Below, in pieces: positions 17,618 through 27,082 of a stretch of DNA of 64,000 nucleotides (positions are counted from its first letter, which is position 1; every line of letters starts with the position of its first letter). Below the pieces are notes generated by a model. The model made no database searches. It was not told the DNA's origin and saw nothing but the letters and a program-made list of their open reading frames with translations. Both the position numbers and the translations under genes were made by a program. Where the stretch lies: positions 1-64,000 of the forward strand of contig CAVXJN010000001.1 of assembly GCA_963762165.1 (NCBI GenBank), written 5' to 3'. Source of the DNA: CAVXJN01 sp963762165 (GTDB lineage Bacteria > Pseudomonadota > Gammaproteobacteria > JASBUN01).

Positions 17618-19876
17618 TCAAATTGATTTACGGGTAGACGAGTCGCCCGCATTTGCCTTGCTCCCGATCTCCACGGGAATGTTTTCGAGGCCGGCATCAG
17701 CCCCCAACTCCTTTTCCATCCAACGTACGGACTGGCGAGCCCGTGCTGCTTTTTCGTGCCGTTTCCGCTTTTCAACCAGCGGCGGGCATTTGTGGTTATC
17801 CCAGTACGTGACCTGGCAATCCAGGCAGTAGTGGCATTCGTTGACGTTGATTTCCCCGGTATCGTGAATCGCCTGAATCTCGCACTCGCGAGCGCATATC
17901 TGACAGGGCTTGCCGCATTCCTTGCGTCGGCGCAGCCAGTCAAAGATCCGAAGTCGCGCGGGCACGGCCAGCGCAGCACCCAGCGGACAGAGATACTTGC
18001 AGTAGAATTTGCAGTTGAAGATCGAGATCACGACCAGCCCGGCTGCATACAGCACGAACGGCCACTGGCGATCGAAATGCAACGTGATGGCAGTCTTGAA
18101 CGGTTCGACTTCGGCGTATCGCTCCGCAGTCCCCATAGAGCCGAGCGATATGCCGAACAGGAGCAGCAGGATTACGTATTTCAGCGCCCACAGGCGATCG
18201 TGAACCAGACTGGGAAACTGCCACTGGCGTATCCGCAGCTTCTGCGCGGCTTGGTTGACAAGTTTCTGCAACGCGCCGAACGGACACAGCCAACCACAAA
18301 ACACGCCGCGCCCCCAAAGCAGCAGGGTCACCGCCACGAAACCCCACAGGATGAACATGATCGGATCGATCAAGAAGGTATCCCAGCTGAACCCCTGAAT
18401 TAAGGAGTTCACGAATGTGAGTACGTTTACGATTGACAACTGTCCCAGCATATACCAGCCAATAACAAACAGCGTATAAACCAGAAAACCGTTGCGAAGG
18501 TAAATGGTGAGACGCGGATAACGAACCAGCCAATCCTGCAGCACCATGATCAACGTCAACACGACGAGACCGGCCACGAGTACCGCAATCTGGAAGGTTT
18601 TCTCCCGCCAGACGGCGACCCACATCGGCTCCTCCTCAACCGGTTCCACGCGTGACGGCGGCGGCTGGTCGACGTAGGATTCCGGTATTTCGTAATTGCT
18701 GCTGAAGGTCGTAAAGACGCTGCTGAGCGGGCCCGTGGCACGCCGAACCAACAGCGAAATGGACCATTCTGCGCCAGGATTAAATTGGTAATTGTCACGG
18801 ATCACAAAGATCGCCATTTCTTTGAAATCCGGTGCGCCTGACAAGAAGGTGTCGCTCAGTCGATAGTAATCCAGGTCGCGAAAATTGATGGTCTGGTCGC
18901 CTTGCGAGACCTGAATGCGATCAAAAATGCCGCCGCGTACATAACCCGAGCCCTTGAACGAATAGACGCCGTTGGCGAGCACTGCAATTGCGTGCTCTCC
19001 GGGTTTGAGTTGCGACATCAACCAGTTGTATTGGCTTTCACCGAGCAGATTGCGACCGATGGTGGGTGCATTGAGGTAGGCATAGTAGAGATCCTCGAAC
19101 ACGTCGCAGCGCTCGCCTGCGGCGGTTTCCACGCACGTGCCTTTCTTTGATCCGCGTCCTTCGGCTTGGGTACCGACAAAGGCCTTGTCAACGTCTTCCA
19201 CTGAAAGCAGCATCCGGCGAATCGAGCCGTTGCCGGTCAGGTATTTCCAGTCGGCTTGTTGAAATACGTCGGCGCGCACGGTTGCTGGTGGCGCGGTCTC
19301 CGCCTGGGTCGGCTTGATGATGCCGCGGGAAACCGCCACTTTGTGTACGGCGCGCATGATCGTGCGGTTGACCACGATCACCGTCACCGTCGCGCCCGTG
19401 ATGGCGTCCACGTTGACGTGTCCTTCCCGCTTTCCGCCACCCACTTTGATGCGATCGTGCACCGATTTTCCTACGTACTGGTCCACAAACCTGAACAAGG
19501 AAGTCTCGGGGATGCCGACCAATAAGATCGGTTCGTGATGTTCCAGAACCTTCGCGCCTCGGATCACACCATCGGTATCCAAGCCGATCAGCACCCGCAC
19601 CGGCTTTCCGGAGTAGGCGGGAATATTCACCACCTGACTGGTGTCGAACACATAGCCCACGACCTGATCGCCTTTGTACACGGGCGCCGCAGGTGGCTTG
19701 CCTTCCAGTTCGCCGATCCGATCCGCGCCGGGAAAAAAGGTACGGGCGGCCGGATACTCGTCAGCGAACCCGGCAGACGCGGTGAGAACTCGCAGCGATA
19801 ATGCAAAAAACACCGCGAGAGACACGATCCACTGGTGGGTGCGGCGGTGTTCAGAGGACGGAGCGGTCAGTTCCAC
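17618..19876 (-). CDS. nosR: NosR, membrane flavo-iron-sulfur protein for N2O reduction
   Basis: 752 residues. N-terminal signal segment (SLAVFFALSLRVLTASAG), periplasmic FMN-binding domain with the covalent-flavin threonine in DAITGATVT (about residue 160), a beta-rich region, then several transmembrane helices (from about residue 425) with CGWLCPFGAL, CKFYCKYLCPLGAA, and two cytosolic ferredoxin-like clusters CGKPCQICARECE and CHYCLDCQ. NosR supplies electrons to, and is required for expression or activity of, NosZ. Start is GTG at 19876 with AAGGAG 9 bases upstream. It is the first gene of the nos operon, behind an FNR-type site. Confidence 0.96.
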   Translation of the reverse strand: MELTAPSSEHRRTHQWIVSLAVFFALSLRVLTASAGFADEYPAARTFFPGADRIGELEGKPPAAPVYKGDQVVGYVFDTSQVVNIPAYSGKPVRVLIGLDTDGVIRGAKVLEHHEPILLVGIPETSLFRFVDQYVGKSVHDRIKVGGGKREGHVNVDAITGATVTVIVVNRTIMRAVHKVAVSRGIIKPTQAETAPPATVRADVFQQADWKYLTGNGSIRRMLLSVEDVDKAFVGTQAEGRGSKKGTCVETAAGERCDVFEDLYYAYLNAPTIGRNLLGESQYNWLMSQLKPGEHAIAVLANGVYSFKGSGYVRGGIFDRIQVSQGDQTINFRDLDYYRLSDTFLSGAPDFKEMAIFVIRDNYQFNPGAEWSISLLVRRATGPLSSVFTTFSSNYEIPESYVDQPPPSRVEPVEEEPMWVAVWREKTFQIAVLVAGLVVLTLIMVLQDWLVRYPRLTIYLRNGFLVYTLFVIGWYMLGQLSIVNVLTFVNSLIQGFSWDTFLIDPIMFILWGFVAVTLLLWGRGVFCGWLCPFGALQKLVNQAAQKLRIRQWQFPSLVHDRLWALKYVILLLLFGISLGSMGTAERYAEVEPFKTAITLHFDRQWPFVLYAAGLVVISIFNCKFYCKYLCPLGAALAVPARLRIFDWLRRRKECGKPCQICARECEIQAIHDTGEINVNECHYCLDCQVTYWDNHKCPPLVEKRKRHEKAARARQSVRWMEKELGADAGLENIPVEIGSKANAGDSSTRKSI

Positions 19877-19962
19877 TGGCGATGGCTCCTTATTCAGGCA
19901 TGATCTATACGGTATATTGGTTCCCGACCTGCGAGCGGCGGGACCGCTTTCGTTGCAAGCGC

Positions 19963-20005
19963 ACTATAGGTGCTGCCGCCGTGCGGGCGCCTTGATCTAG
20001 AACAA
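19963..20005 (-). promoter_or_regulatory. nosR promoter with FNR/DNR-type box
   Basis: On the minus strand TTGTTCTAGATCAA (20005-19992) matches the FNR/DNR consensus TTGAT-N4-ATCAA at nine of ten defined positions. A -10-like TATAGT lies at 19968-19963. With a start about 7 bases beyond it (near 19956) the box centre falls at about -41.5 to -42, the position of class II FNR-activated promoters. The leader to the nosR GTG would be about 80 bases. This predicts induction of the nos operon under low oxygen and/or nitric oxide. Confidence 0.82.
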
Positions 20006-20249
20006 GTCCGGGATGACATCAAACCCGAATCTGCGAACTGCCTTGCCGTTGGGCGTTTCTTTTTTCGGAACTTCGACGGCGAGGCGTGTTTCGGCGGGAT
20101 CCTACTCCGGCCTATCCAAGCCGGACTCAGTTCATCCGATGAACGGGAACTTTGGGATCATCCGGCGAAAAGCCATTGGTCACCCGTTAACAGGCATCGC
20201 TGCGCTCAGTAGCGTTCGAGGTGAAAAGCACGAGGCCTGTGCTGGCCGT
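20006..20249. other. Intergenic region between nosR and lon with inverted repeats
   Basis: No gene is supported. Two dyads stand out: TCCGGC/GCCGGA (20106-20125, 8-base loop) and GTTCATC-C-GATGAAC (20130-20144, a perfect 15-base odd palindrome). They lie 100-140 bases beyond the lon stop codon. Neither has a T-run, so they are not ordinary terminators; an operator or RNA-end hairpin is possible. Confidence 0.4.
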
Positions 20250-22682
20250 CTATTCGTTCCGGTCGAACACCACGCGTTTCACGTCGCGGTAGTGTTTCAC
20301 GAAATGCACTTCGATGCCCTCCCGAATATGTTCCGGCAGTTCGTCGAAGTCGCGCTGGTTGGCTTCCGGCAGGATCAGTTCGAAGATTTTGCTGCGGCGT
20401 GCAGCGATGACTTTCTCGCGGATGCCGCCTACCGGCAGCACTTGACCGGTCAAGGTCAGCTCGCCGGTCATCGCCAGCGGCCGGTCGATCTTCTCTTTGC
20501 GCGCCAGGGACAGCAAAGCGCTTGCCATCGTGATGCCGGCGCTGGGGCCGTCTTTGGGCGTAGCGCCTTCCGGCACGTGCAGGTGGACGAAACTGTGGTC
20601 GAAGAAACTGGGATCGCCGTTGTAGGTCTTCAAGTTGGCCGCAATATAGCTGTAAGCGATCTCCGCGGACTCGCGCATCACCTCGCCGAGTTTGCCGGTG
20701 AGTTTGAAACCGCGGTTCTTGGTGTGTACCAGGGTCGCCTCTACAGCGAGCGTTGCGCCGCCCATCGCGGTCCAGGCCAGACCCGTAACCACGCCGACGC
20801 CGCGAATGGTCTTCTCCGGGCGGAAAAACGGCGCGCCGAGATATTCTTCCAGTTCCTTGACGCCGATGCGGATCGGCTCCTTTTCGCCGCCCAACAGCTG
20901 CACCACCGCTTTGCGAACGATGCGCCCCAATTGTTTTTCCAGATTGCGCACCCCGGCTTCGCGGGCGTAACCGTCGATCAGATGACGCAAAGCCGCGTCT
21001 GAGATCTTCAATTGCTTCGATTTTACGCCAGCTCTTTCCAGTTGCCGGGCCCACAGATGATGCTTGGCGATGGCGAGCTTTTCTTCGGTGATATAACCGG
21101 CCAGGCGAATGATCTCCATACGATCGAGCAACGGTCCGGGAATGGTGTCGAGCTGGTTGGCGGTGCAGATGAACAACACTTTGGACAGGTCGAACCGCAC
21201 GTCCAGATAGTGGTCGAGAAAGTCGCGGTTCTGTTCTGGATCGAGCACTTCCAGCAGCGCCGAGGCCGGATCGCCATGATAGGAGGCCCCGACCTTGTCC
21301 AGCTCGTCGAGCATCACCACCGGGTTGGCGACGCCGGCTTCGCGTATGGCTTGCACGAACTTGCCGGGCATGGCCCCGATATAGGTGCGCCGGTGCCCCT
21401 TGATCTCCGCTTCGTCGCGCATTCCACCGACACTGAAGCGGTAGAATTCGCGACCCAGGGCATCGGCGACCGAACGGCCGATGGATGTCTTGCCGACGCC
21501 CGGCGGACCGACCAACAACAGAATCGAGCCGGCGATCTCGCGTTTGAAAACACCGACGGCGAGGAATTCGATAATGCGCTGCTTCACATCCTCGAGACCG
21601 TCATGATCGCGGTCCAATATCTTGCGGGCCCGTTTCAAATCGAGTTTGTCCGCCGAATACTTGCCCCACGGCAGTGAAGTCAGTACATCGAGATAGTTGC
21701 GGGTGACGGCGTACTCCGGCGAGCCCGCTTCCAGAATCGACAACTTGGTCAATTCTTCATCGATCCGTTTGGCGGCCCCTGCGGGCAACTCAAGTCCTTC
21801 CAGTCGCTCGCGAAACGTATCCACGTCCGCAGTGCGATCGTCTTTGGCGATCCCCAGTTCCTTTTGAATCTGTTTGAGTTGTTCGCGTAAAAAAAACTTG
21901 CGCTGCTGCTCCGACATGTTTTCTTCGACGCGCTTGCGGATCTGGGTCTGGATGCGCGCGACTTCCACTTCTTTCTTGAGCAGCACCAGCACTTTCTCCA
22001 TGCGCCGTTTTACCGGCACCGTGTCCAGTACGGTCTGCAATTCCTCGCGCGGCGAGGAGGTGATGCTGGCAGCGAAATCCGCCAGGACCGACGGCTCGTT
22101 GGGGCTGAAATGCTCCAGGAAGGATTTGAGCTCTTCACTGTAAAGCGGGTTGAGGGGCATCAGCTCCTTGATGGTATTGATGATCGCCAGGGCGTATGCA
22201 CGCAGTTCGTCGGGATTCTCTTCCGGCTCCTCGGGGTATTCCACCTGCGCCAGAAATGGCGGCTCGCGGGAAATCCACTTGGTGATCCGAAACCGCTTCA
22301 CACCTTCGGCGATAAATTGCACGCGGCCGTCTACCCTTCCCGGATGGTGCATACGCACCGCTGTCCCGGTGGCGAAAAAATCGTCCGGCGAAGCGTTGTC
22401 CGAGTCGTCCGACTGGACCAGACACAGGCCTGCCATGTGGTGCGCGGTTTCGCCGATCTTCTGTACGGTATCCAGCCAACGTTCGGCGTGGACCACCACC
22501 GGCATGACCTGAGCGGGGAAAAACGGTCTCCCCGAGATGGGAATCAAATGGAGCGTGTTCGGCAGAATTTCACTCGGTATGACCAGATCCGAGGTTTGCC
22601 GCCCGGATTCCTGGTCGCGGTCTTCGGACTCGGCTTCGGAGTCGAAATCGGTGTCGTCACGCTGGCCGTGCTGGTCGTTCAT
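20250..22682 (-). CDS. lon: ATP-dependent Lon protease (LonA type)
   Basis: 810 residues, full length. N-terminal LON domain with PNTLHLIPISGRPFFPAQ, coiled-coil linker (RKRVEENMSEQQRKFFLREQ), AAA+ domain with Walker A LLVGPPGVGKTS (about residue 390) and Walker B VVMLDELDK, and the protease domain with catalytic serine in KDGPSAGITMA (about 712) and lysine in GGIREKVIAA (about 755). It degrades damaged and regulatory proteins in the cytosol. The short acidic extension before the LON domain (DDTDFDSEAESEDRD) is longer than in E. coli. It is separated from nosR by 370 bases and is divergent from def. Confidence 0.96.
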   Translation of the reverse strand: MNDQHGQRDDTDFDSEAESEDRDQESGRQTSDLVIPSEILPNTLHLIPISGRPFFPAQVMPVVVHAERWLDTVQKIGETAHHMAGLCLVQSDDSDNASPDDFFATGTAVRMHHPGRVDGRVQFIAEGVKRFRITKWISREPPFLAQVEYPEEPEENPDELRAYALAIINTIKELMPLNPLYSEELKSFLEHFSPNEPSVLADFAASITSSPREELQTVLDTVPVKRRMEKVLVLLKKEVEVARIQTQIRKRVEENMSEQQRKFFLREQLKQIQKELGIAKDDRTADVDTFRERLEGLELPAGAAKRIDEELTKLSILEAGSPEYAVTRNYLDVLTSLPWGKYSADKLDLKRARKILDRDHDGLEDVKQRIIEFLAVGVFKREIAGSILLLVGPPGVGKTSIGRSVADALGREFYRFSVGGMRDEAEIKGHRRTYIGAMPGKFVQAIREAGVANPVVMLDELDKVGASYHGDPASALLEVLDPEQNRDFLDHYLDVRFDLSKVLFICTANQLDTIPGPLLDRMEIIRLAGYITEEKLAIAKHHLWARQLERAGVKSKQLKISDAALRHLIDGYAREAGVRNLEKQLGRIVRKAVVQLLGGEKEPIRIGVKELEEYLGAPFFRPEKTIRGVGVVTGLAWTAMGGATLAVEATLVHTKNRGFKLTGKLGEVMRESAEIAYSYIAANLKTYNGDPSFFDHSFVHLHVPEGATPKDGPSAGITMASALLSLARKEKIDRPLAMTGELTLTGQVLPVGGIREKVIAARRSKIFELILPEANQRDFDELPEHIREGIEVHFVKHYRDVKRVVFDRNE

Positions 22683-22841
22683 GTTGCTCGCTTTACCGTT
22701 GGTGGATAATGTTGCATAGCCTGGGTGATCTCGGCCGCCGTTGCCAATGCAGTTACGGCGTTTCGTCGCGGTATTTCATTGGCGACTGCCTTTCAACCCG
22801 GGCTCCGCGGGGTTTTCAATTGATCGGAGGTGGTTGCAGAT

Positions 22842-23426
22842 ATGACGGTGCACACTGTACTGCGTATGGGCGATCGTCGGCTATTCCAAGTGGCCGCGCC
22901 CGTGGTCAGGTTTTCCACGCCCGAACTCGCTGAGCTGATCACCGATATGTTCGAGACCATGCGGGCCGCGGGGGGCTGCGGCCTGGCGGCGCCGCAAATC
23001 GGGGTATGCGCGCGAGTGCTGGTATTCGGGCTGCAGTCGAGCACGGCGCGCGCCCACTGCGAAACCCTGCCGGATACCGTATTGATCAATCCCGAAATCG
23101 AAATTATCGGAGATCAATTCGGCAGTGACTGGGAAGGCTGCCTGAGCGTACCCGGTATGCGCGGCCGCGTCGACCGGCCAGACTGCATCCGCTACCGCGC
23201 ATACGACCTTGATGGGCGCTTGATCGAGCGCCAAGTCTGTGGGTTCCAGGCCCGGGTGATCCAGCATGAATGTGATCATCTGGACGGAATTCTGTATCCG
23301 AGCCGCATTCGGGATTGGCAGGCGTTCGGGTTTGTCGACGCCATGCAGGACGAAGGGGCCGCGCCATCGGCCGCCATCAGCGAGCGGGCGCCGGAGAAGG
23401 CCATGCCCGACCCGGGCGCATTGTGA
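22842..23426 (+). CDS. def: Peptide deformylase
   Basis: 194 residues. The three metal-site motifs are intact: GCGLAAPQ (motif 1), EGCLSVPG (motif 2, metal-binding Cys) and HECDHLDG (motif 3). It removes the formyl group from nascent proteins. I chose ATG 22842, 11 bases after GGAGG; a GTG at 22830 is too close to the ribosome binding site. The VLRMGDRRLFQVAAPV opening is that of a secondary, standalone deformylase, often present besides the main copy near fmt. The C-terminus has an extra low-complexity tail (SAAISERAPEKAMPDPG). It overlaps the next gene by four bases (GTGA). Confidence 0.93.
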   Translation: MTVHTVLRMGDRRLFQVAAPVVRFSTPELAELITDMFETMRAAGGCGLAAPQIGVCARVLVFGLQSSTARAHCETLPDTVLINPEIEIIGDQFGSDWEGCLSVPGMRGRVDRPDCIRYRAYDLDGRLIERQVCGFQARVIQHECDHLDGILYPSRIRDWQAFGFVDAMQDEGAAPSAAISERAPEKAMPDPGAL

Positions 23427-24292
23427 TCGGCGCTCCGAAGATCCTGTTTCTCGGTATGGCCGGCCCGCTGTCCACGGGTCCGTTGCAATGGCTGATCGAC
23501 AACGGCTTCGCGCCGCACCAGGTGGCAGTGCCCGCGCATCTGCTGGGGCGGGAGGCGAGCCCGTTGGAACTGCCCGTGGAACGTCCCACCGTGACCTGCG
23601 CACAGGTAGCTCGAAGGTACGCGATTCCGGTTGTAGGGGTAACGCGCGACTGGTCCACTCGCCTCGCCGAGTACGGCTGCGACATGCTGTTGAGCGCGTG
23701 CTGGCCGTGGCGGTTGCCGGCGAGCATCCTCGATGCTTATCCGGCGGCTGCGTTCAACCTGCACCCTTCCCTGTTGCCCCAGTTTCGCGGGCCGGCGCCG
23801 CTGTTCTGGCAATTGCGCCAAGGCGTCGACGAAACCGGTATCACGTTGCACGCCCTGGGCCCGGAGTTCGATTCCGGGCCGGTCTTCGGCCAGGAAAGGT
23901 TGGCGATCGCTGTCGAGGATACCGAAGACACCTTGCGTGTCGCCCTCGCAGCTTTGAGCGGCACTCTGCTGGCCCGATGGCTGCGCGCATGCCAGGAGGG
24001 CATTACCTGCGCAGACTCCGAGGACGAATCCGCCGGCAGTTATTACCCGATGCCCGGCGCTGCGGACTTTGTGGTTCCCGCGCAATGGTCGGCACGGCGT
24101 GCGTATCGGTTCATCCACGGCACCGCGTCGTGGAAGCGTCCATTCCAGATCGAGGTCGATGGCGGACGGCTCCGCGTCCAGAATGCCATCGCCTACTTCC
24201 CCGGCAAGTGCCTCACGGTACCGTGGCAAGCGAGTGCGCGCGGCTTCAACGTTCAATTCGCTGACGGGGTCTTGGCACTGCAGGCGACATGA
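23423..24292 (+). CDS. Formyltransferase family protein (Fmt-like)
   Basis: 289 residues. The formyl-transferase N-terminal domain is clear: an N-terminal beta strand ILFLGMAGPLS, FNLHPSLLPQFRGPAPLFWQ with the conserved Asn and His, GITLHALGPEFDSGPV with the catalytic Asp. The C-terminal oligonucleotide-binding part (RAYRFIHG...FQIEVDGGRLRVQNA) is shorter than in true methionyl-tRNA formyltransferase. It uses 10-formyl-tetrahydrofolate; acceptor could be Met-tRNA or a metabolite amine. The start is GTG at 23423 overlapping the def stop, so the two are co-translated. A def/fmt pairing is classic, but divergence from Fmt leaves the acceptor open. Confidence 0.8.
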   Translation: MIGAPKILFLGMAGPLSTGPLQWLIDNGFAPHQVAVPAHLLGREASPLELPVERPTVTCAQVARRYAIPVVGVTRDWSTRLAEYGCDMLLSACWPWRLPASILDAYPAAAFNLHPSLLPQFRGPAPLFWQLRQGVDETGITLHALGPEFDSGPVFGQERLAIAVEDTEDTLRVALAALSGTLLARWLRACQEGITCADSEDESAGSYYPMPGAADFVVPAQWSARRAYRFIHGTASWKRPFQIEVDGGRLRVQNAIAYFPGKCLTVPWQASARGFNVQFADGVLALQAT

Positions 24293-24302
24293 TCCGCCGG
24301 GC

Positions 24303-26120
24303 TCAACCCTGGCGGTTTTTCGGTTCGCCGTCCATCGTTGCCGGAGCATGCCCCACCGGCAGTTCGACATAGAACGTCGAGCCGCGTCCCAATTCGCTGT
24401 AAAAACCGATCCGCCCATTCATCGCTTCGATCAGGAATTTGCTGATATTCAGGCCCAGGCCGGTGCCGCCCTTGCGGCGGGAATCGGAACTGTCGACTTG
24501 CGCGAAACGCTGAAAAATCCGAGTTCCGAATTCCGGCGGTATCCCGGGGCCGCTGTCCTGAACCGAGATTCGCACACCGAATTCCACATTCTCGATCGCA
24601 ATCCTGACTTCTGAACCTGGGCTTGAGAATTTCGCGGCATTGGAAAGCAAGTTGGTCATGATCTGGATAAACCGGTCTCGGTCGACCCGGACCACCGCTG
24701 AATCAGCCATCGATTCGAGCCTGAACTCGACATTATATTGCTGCGCGTATGCGCGGTTGATCTCCACTGCATGTTCGACCAGAGGAGTCAGCTCCTGCCG
24801 GGAAAACACGAAGCGCATGCGTGTGAGCGTAAGCCGCTGCAAGTCCAGTAAGTCGTCGATCAGACGTAACAAGCGTTCGCTGTTGCTGTCGGCGATGGCA
24901 AGCAACGAGCGTGTCTGTTCCTTCAAGTCCGCCGACGCGGTGCGGGTGACCAGGCCCAGAGCGCCGCGAATGGATGTCAAAGGTGTGCGTAATTCGTGGC
25001 TGACCGTGGAAATGAAATCTTCTTTCATGCGTTCCAGTTCGCGCTGCTCGGTGACGTCCCGTGCCACCCCGACCATGGCCGTAACTCGTTGCCCGTCCAG
25101 GAGCGGCGCTATGCTCACGCTCAAGCTCCGCGCTGAGCCGTCTGCGGCGCGCACTTCCAAATCGTCGCAGCGCCCGGTTTCGCCGTGCTGCACCACGCGC
25201 TCAAACGTTGTCGCCAGTGCGGTCCGATTGGTTTCGGGCAACAGGTCGGCGAAAGTCGAGCCCAGCAGCTGCGCCGGGGGTTGTTGCGCCAAATCCGCCA
25301 GAAACTGGTTGATTCGAGTAATCCGGCCCTCCCGGTCCAAGACGAAAATGCCCTCTTGGGCACTGTCCATGATCCGCTTCAGGAAGCGATTGCTGTCCAG
25401 AAGTTTGAGTTGCGCGCGGTTTCGCCGCTGCCCCTCCCGCTGCAACTGCGCATTGATCTGCTCCAGCTCGCGCTTCGACTGGGACAAACGTTCGACCAGT
25501 TCCAGACGTTCGAAACTCAGCCGCAGCGACGATTTGATATTGCGAGCGATACGTGCCGCACTGCCGAGCACGACGATGGTATAGACGAATACCATTAAGC
25601 CGATGTAATTGTGGATGCTGTCTTCCCTGTTCAGGAGCCAGGCGACCGTCGGCAACAGCATCGGCGCTGTGTAGGCTGCGTAAACCGACCAGACGGAGCC
25701 GAACAGCGGCACAGCGCCGGCAGACGTCCCGGCGAGCACGGTCAGCAGAAACATTTGGTAGCCTGGCCGGTCCGCCGGGAACAGGACCGTACCCGCAGCC
25801 CCCCAGCAGGCGCCTACCGCAAACGCGCCCAGGGCGAAACGCCACAGCCATGAGCGGGTATGTGCTGCGACTTGCGTATCTCGTCGGTAGCGAATCACGC
25901 TGTATGCGCGCGCCAGGGTAATCAGCGTGAGCACACTCCACCAAGTCAGCAACCGGGATGCCGGTTGTATCGGCCACAATACCAGCACGACCACCGTGCC
26001 GTTGAATAGCGACGCGAGCAGTCCCGGTAGCGCCTGGTGGTAGAGCAACCGCACCTGTTCATGGAGGATTGCGGGGGCTTCGTCGGCGGAAGTGGACTCG
26101 GCGTTCACGGGTACACGCAT
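24303..26120 (-). CDS. Membrane-bound PAS sensor histidine kinase
   Basis: 605 residues. The N-terminal third has about six hydrophobic helices (for example LLASLFNGTVVVLVLWP and AFAVGACWGAAGTVLF) forming a MASE-like sensor without a large periplasmic loop. A coiled coil (ERLSQSKRELEQINAQLQRE), PAS domain (MDSAQEGIFVLDREGRITR), HisKA with STVSHELRTPLTSIRG (His about residue 373) and HATPase_c with NLLSNAAKFS, DSGPGIPPEF and GGTGLGLNISK follow. All catalytic boxes are intact. No response regulator lies next to it; the partner is unknown. It converges with the formyltransferase gene, stops 10 bases apart. ATG 26120 was preferred to an upstream start that would add a non-conserved 35 residues. 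Confidence 0.87.
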   Translation of the reverse strand: MRVPVNAESTSADEAPAILHEQVRLLYHQALPGLLASLFNGTVVVLVLWPIQPASRLLTWWSVLTLITLARAYSVIRYRRDTQVAAHTRSWLWRFALGAFAVGACWGAAGTVLFPADRPGYQMFLLTVLAGTSAGAVPLFGSVWSVYAAYTAPMLLPTVAWLLNREDSIHNYIGLMVFVYTIVVLGSAARIARNIKSSLRLSFERLELVERLSQSKRELEQINAQLQREGQRRNRAQLKLLDSNRFLKRIMDSAQEGIFVLDREGRITRINQFLADLAQQPPAQLLGSTFADLLPETNRTALATTFERVVQHGETGRCDDLEVRAADGSARSLSVSIAPLLDGQRVTAMVGVARDVTEQRELERMKEDFISTVSHELRTPLTSIRGALGLVTRTASADLKEQTRSLLAIADSNSERLLRLIDDLLDLQRLTLTRMRFVFSRQELTPLVEHAVEINRAYAQQYNVEFRLESMADSAVVRVDRDRFIQIMTNLLSNAAKFSSPGSEVRIAIENVEFGVRISVQDSGPGIPPEFGTRIFQRFAQVDSSDSRRKGGTGLGLNISKFLIEAMNGRIGFYSELGRGSTFYVELPVGHAPATMDGEPKNRQG

Positions 26121-26228
26121 TAACCAGTCAGGCGACGAGAGATGTCCGATACCCGGCAAGGTGGCCTGCGAAGATCGATGAGCGTGAAATTTGCGAATCC
26201 GTACATAGGCGGCAGATATTCCCACGCT

Positions 26229-26417
26229 TCATCGTCGATCGGGATGCGATTCGATACGGGTAAATGTCTTGAGGTTGCGCTTCCATGAGCGTTTTCCGGC
26301 GCCCGGCAAGCGGTCGCAATCGCCTCGCTCCTGCGCCTCCGCGATCCTGCGTTCCGCGAGGTAGTCCAGTACATCGCATTGTGTCCGACTGCCGTATCCT
26401 CTCCAGTTTGCGTTCAT
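26229..26417 (-). pseudogene. DUF1992 (DnaJ-homologue-like) remnant
   Basis: A 62-codon frame starting at ATG 26417 contains VLDYLAERRIAEAQERGDCDRLPGAGK, whose first part closely matches the DUF1992 core (AERRI-x-EA-x-x-RG-[DE]-x-D-x-LPGAGK-PL). After GAGK the match ends: a missing C (GGAAAACGCTC for GGAAAACCGCTC) would restore the PL that normally follows, but the later residues do not recover the family in any frame. So this is a truncated or decayed copy. The flanking kinase and ybhB genes give no functional clue. The longer open frame upstream on this strand is antisense to ybhB and not real. Confidence 0.55.
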
Positions 26418-26519
26418 CACCCCAACCATGCAACCGCCCGGGCTGTTGCCGGTTTGACAGCCGGATTTGCTATGCAATCCTTTTCCCGTGTCCCAATGGC
26501 AGGATGAACGGAGCCGCTC

Positions 26520-26996
26520 ATGACAATGGAACTGAAATCCGATGCGTTTACCGCCCACGGCAAAATCCCGCGGAAATTTACCTGCGATGACGCTGATCGA
26601 TCGCCGCCGCTCGCGTGGCACGGGGTGCCAGGCGGCGCCGCGAGCCTGGCGCTGATTGTCGACGATCCGGATGCACCGGACCCGAAGGCCCCCCGCATGA
26701 CCTACGTGCACTGGGTTCTGTACAATTTGCCGCCCGATAGTTCCGGATTGGCGGAAGCGGTGGCAGCGGCGGATCTGCCGAATGGTACGCTGCAAGGTCG
26801 TAATGACTGGAAGCGCACCGGGTACGGCGGCCCGTGCCCGCCCATCGGCACACACCGCTATTTCTTCAAGCTCTACGCGCTTGATCGCGTTTTGCCGGAT
26901 ATGAAGGAACCCACCAAAGCTGTGCTCGAAATGGAAATGAAAGGCCATGTATTGGCGCAATGCGAGCTCGTCGGCACCTATGAAAAAAGCGGATGA
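26520..26996 (+). CDS. YbhB/YbcL family (PEBP, Raf kinase inhibitor-like) protein
   Basis: 158 residues. The phosphatidylethanolamine-binding protein motifs are present: LIVDDPDAPDPKAPRMTYVHWVLYNLP and GPCPPIGTHRYFFKLYALD. It has no signal peptide, so it is the cytosolic YbhB-type. ATG 26520 follows GGAGCC at suitable distance; a second ATG lies two codons in. The bacterial function is not settled. It is convergent with mltF. Confidence 0.93.
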   Translation: MTMELKSDAFTAHGKIPRKFTCDDADRSPPLAWHGVPGGAASLALIVDDPDAPDPKAPRMTYVHWVLYNLPPDSSGLAEAVAAADLPNGTLQGRNDWKRTGYGGPCPPIGTHRYFFKLYALDRVLPDMKEPTKAVLEMEMKGHVLAQCELVGTYEKSG

Positions 26997-27082
26997 ATCG
27001 CGATCAAGCGTGACGCTCACGGCGTCTGGCTCCGACAAAGTCCTGCGCACCAGGGCTGACTTGCGCAGCCTCGGCGGCGTCG

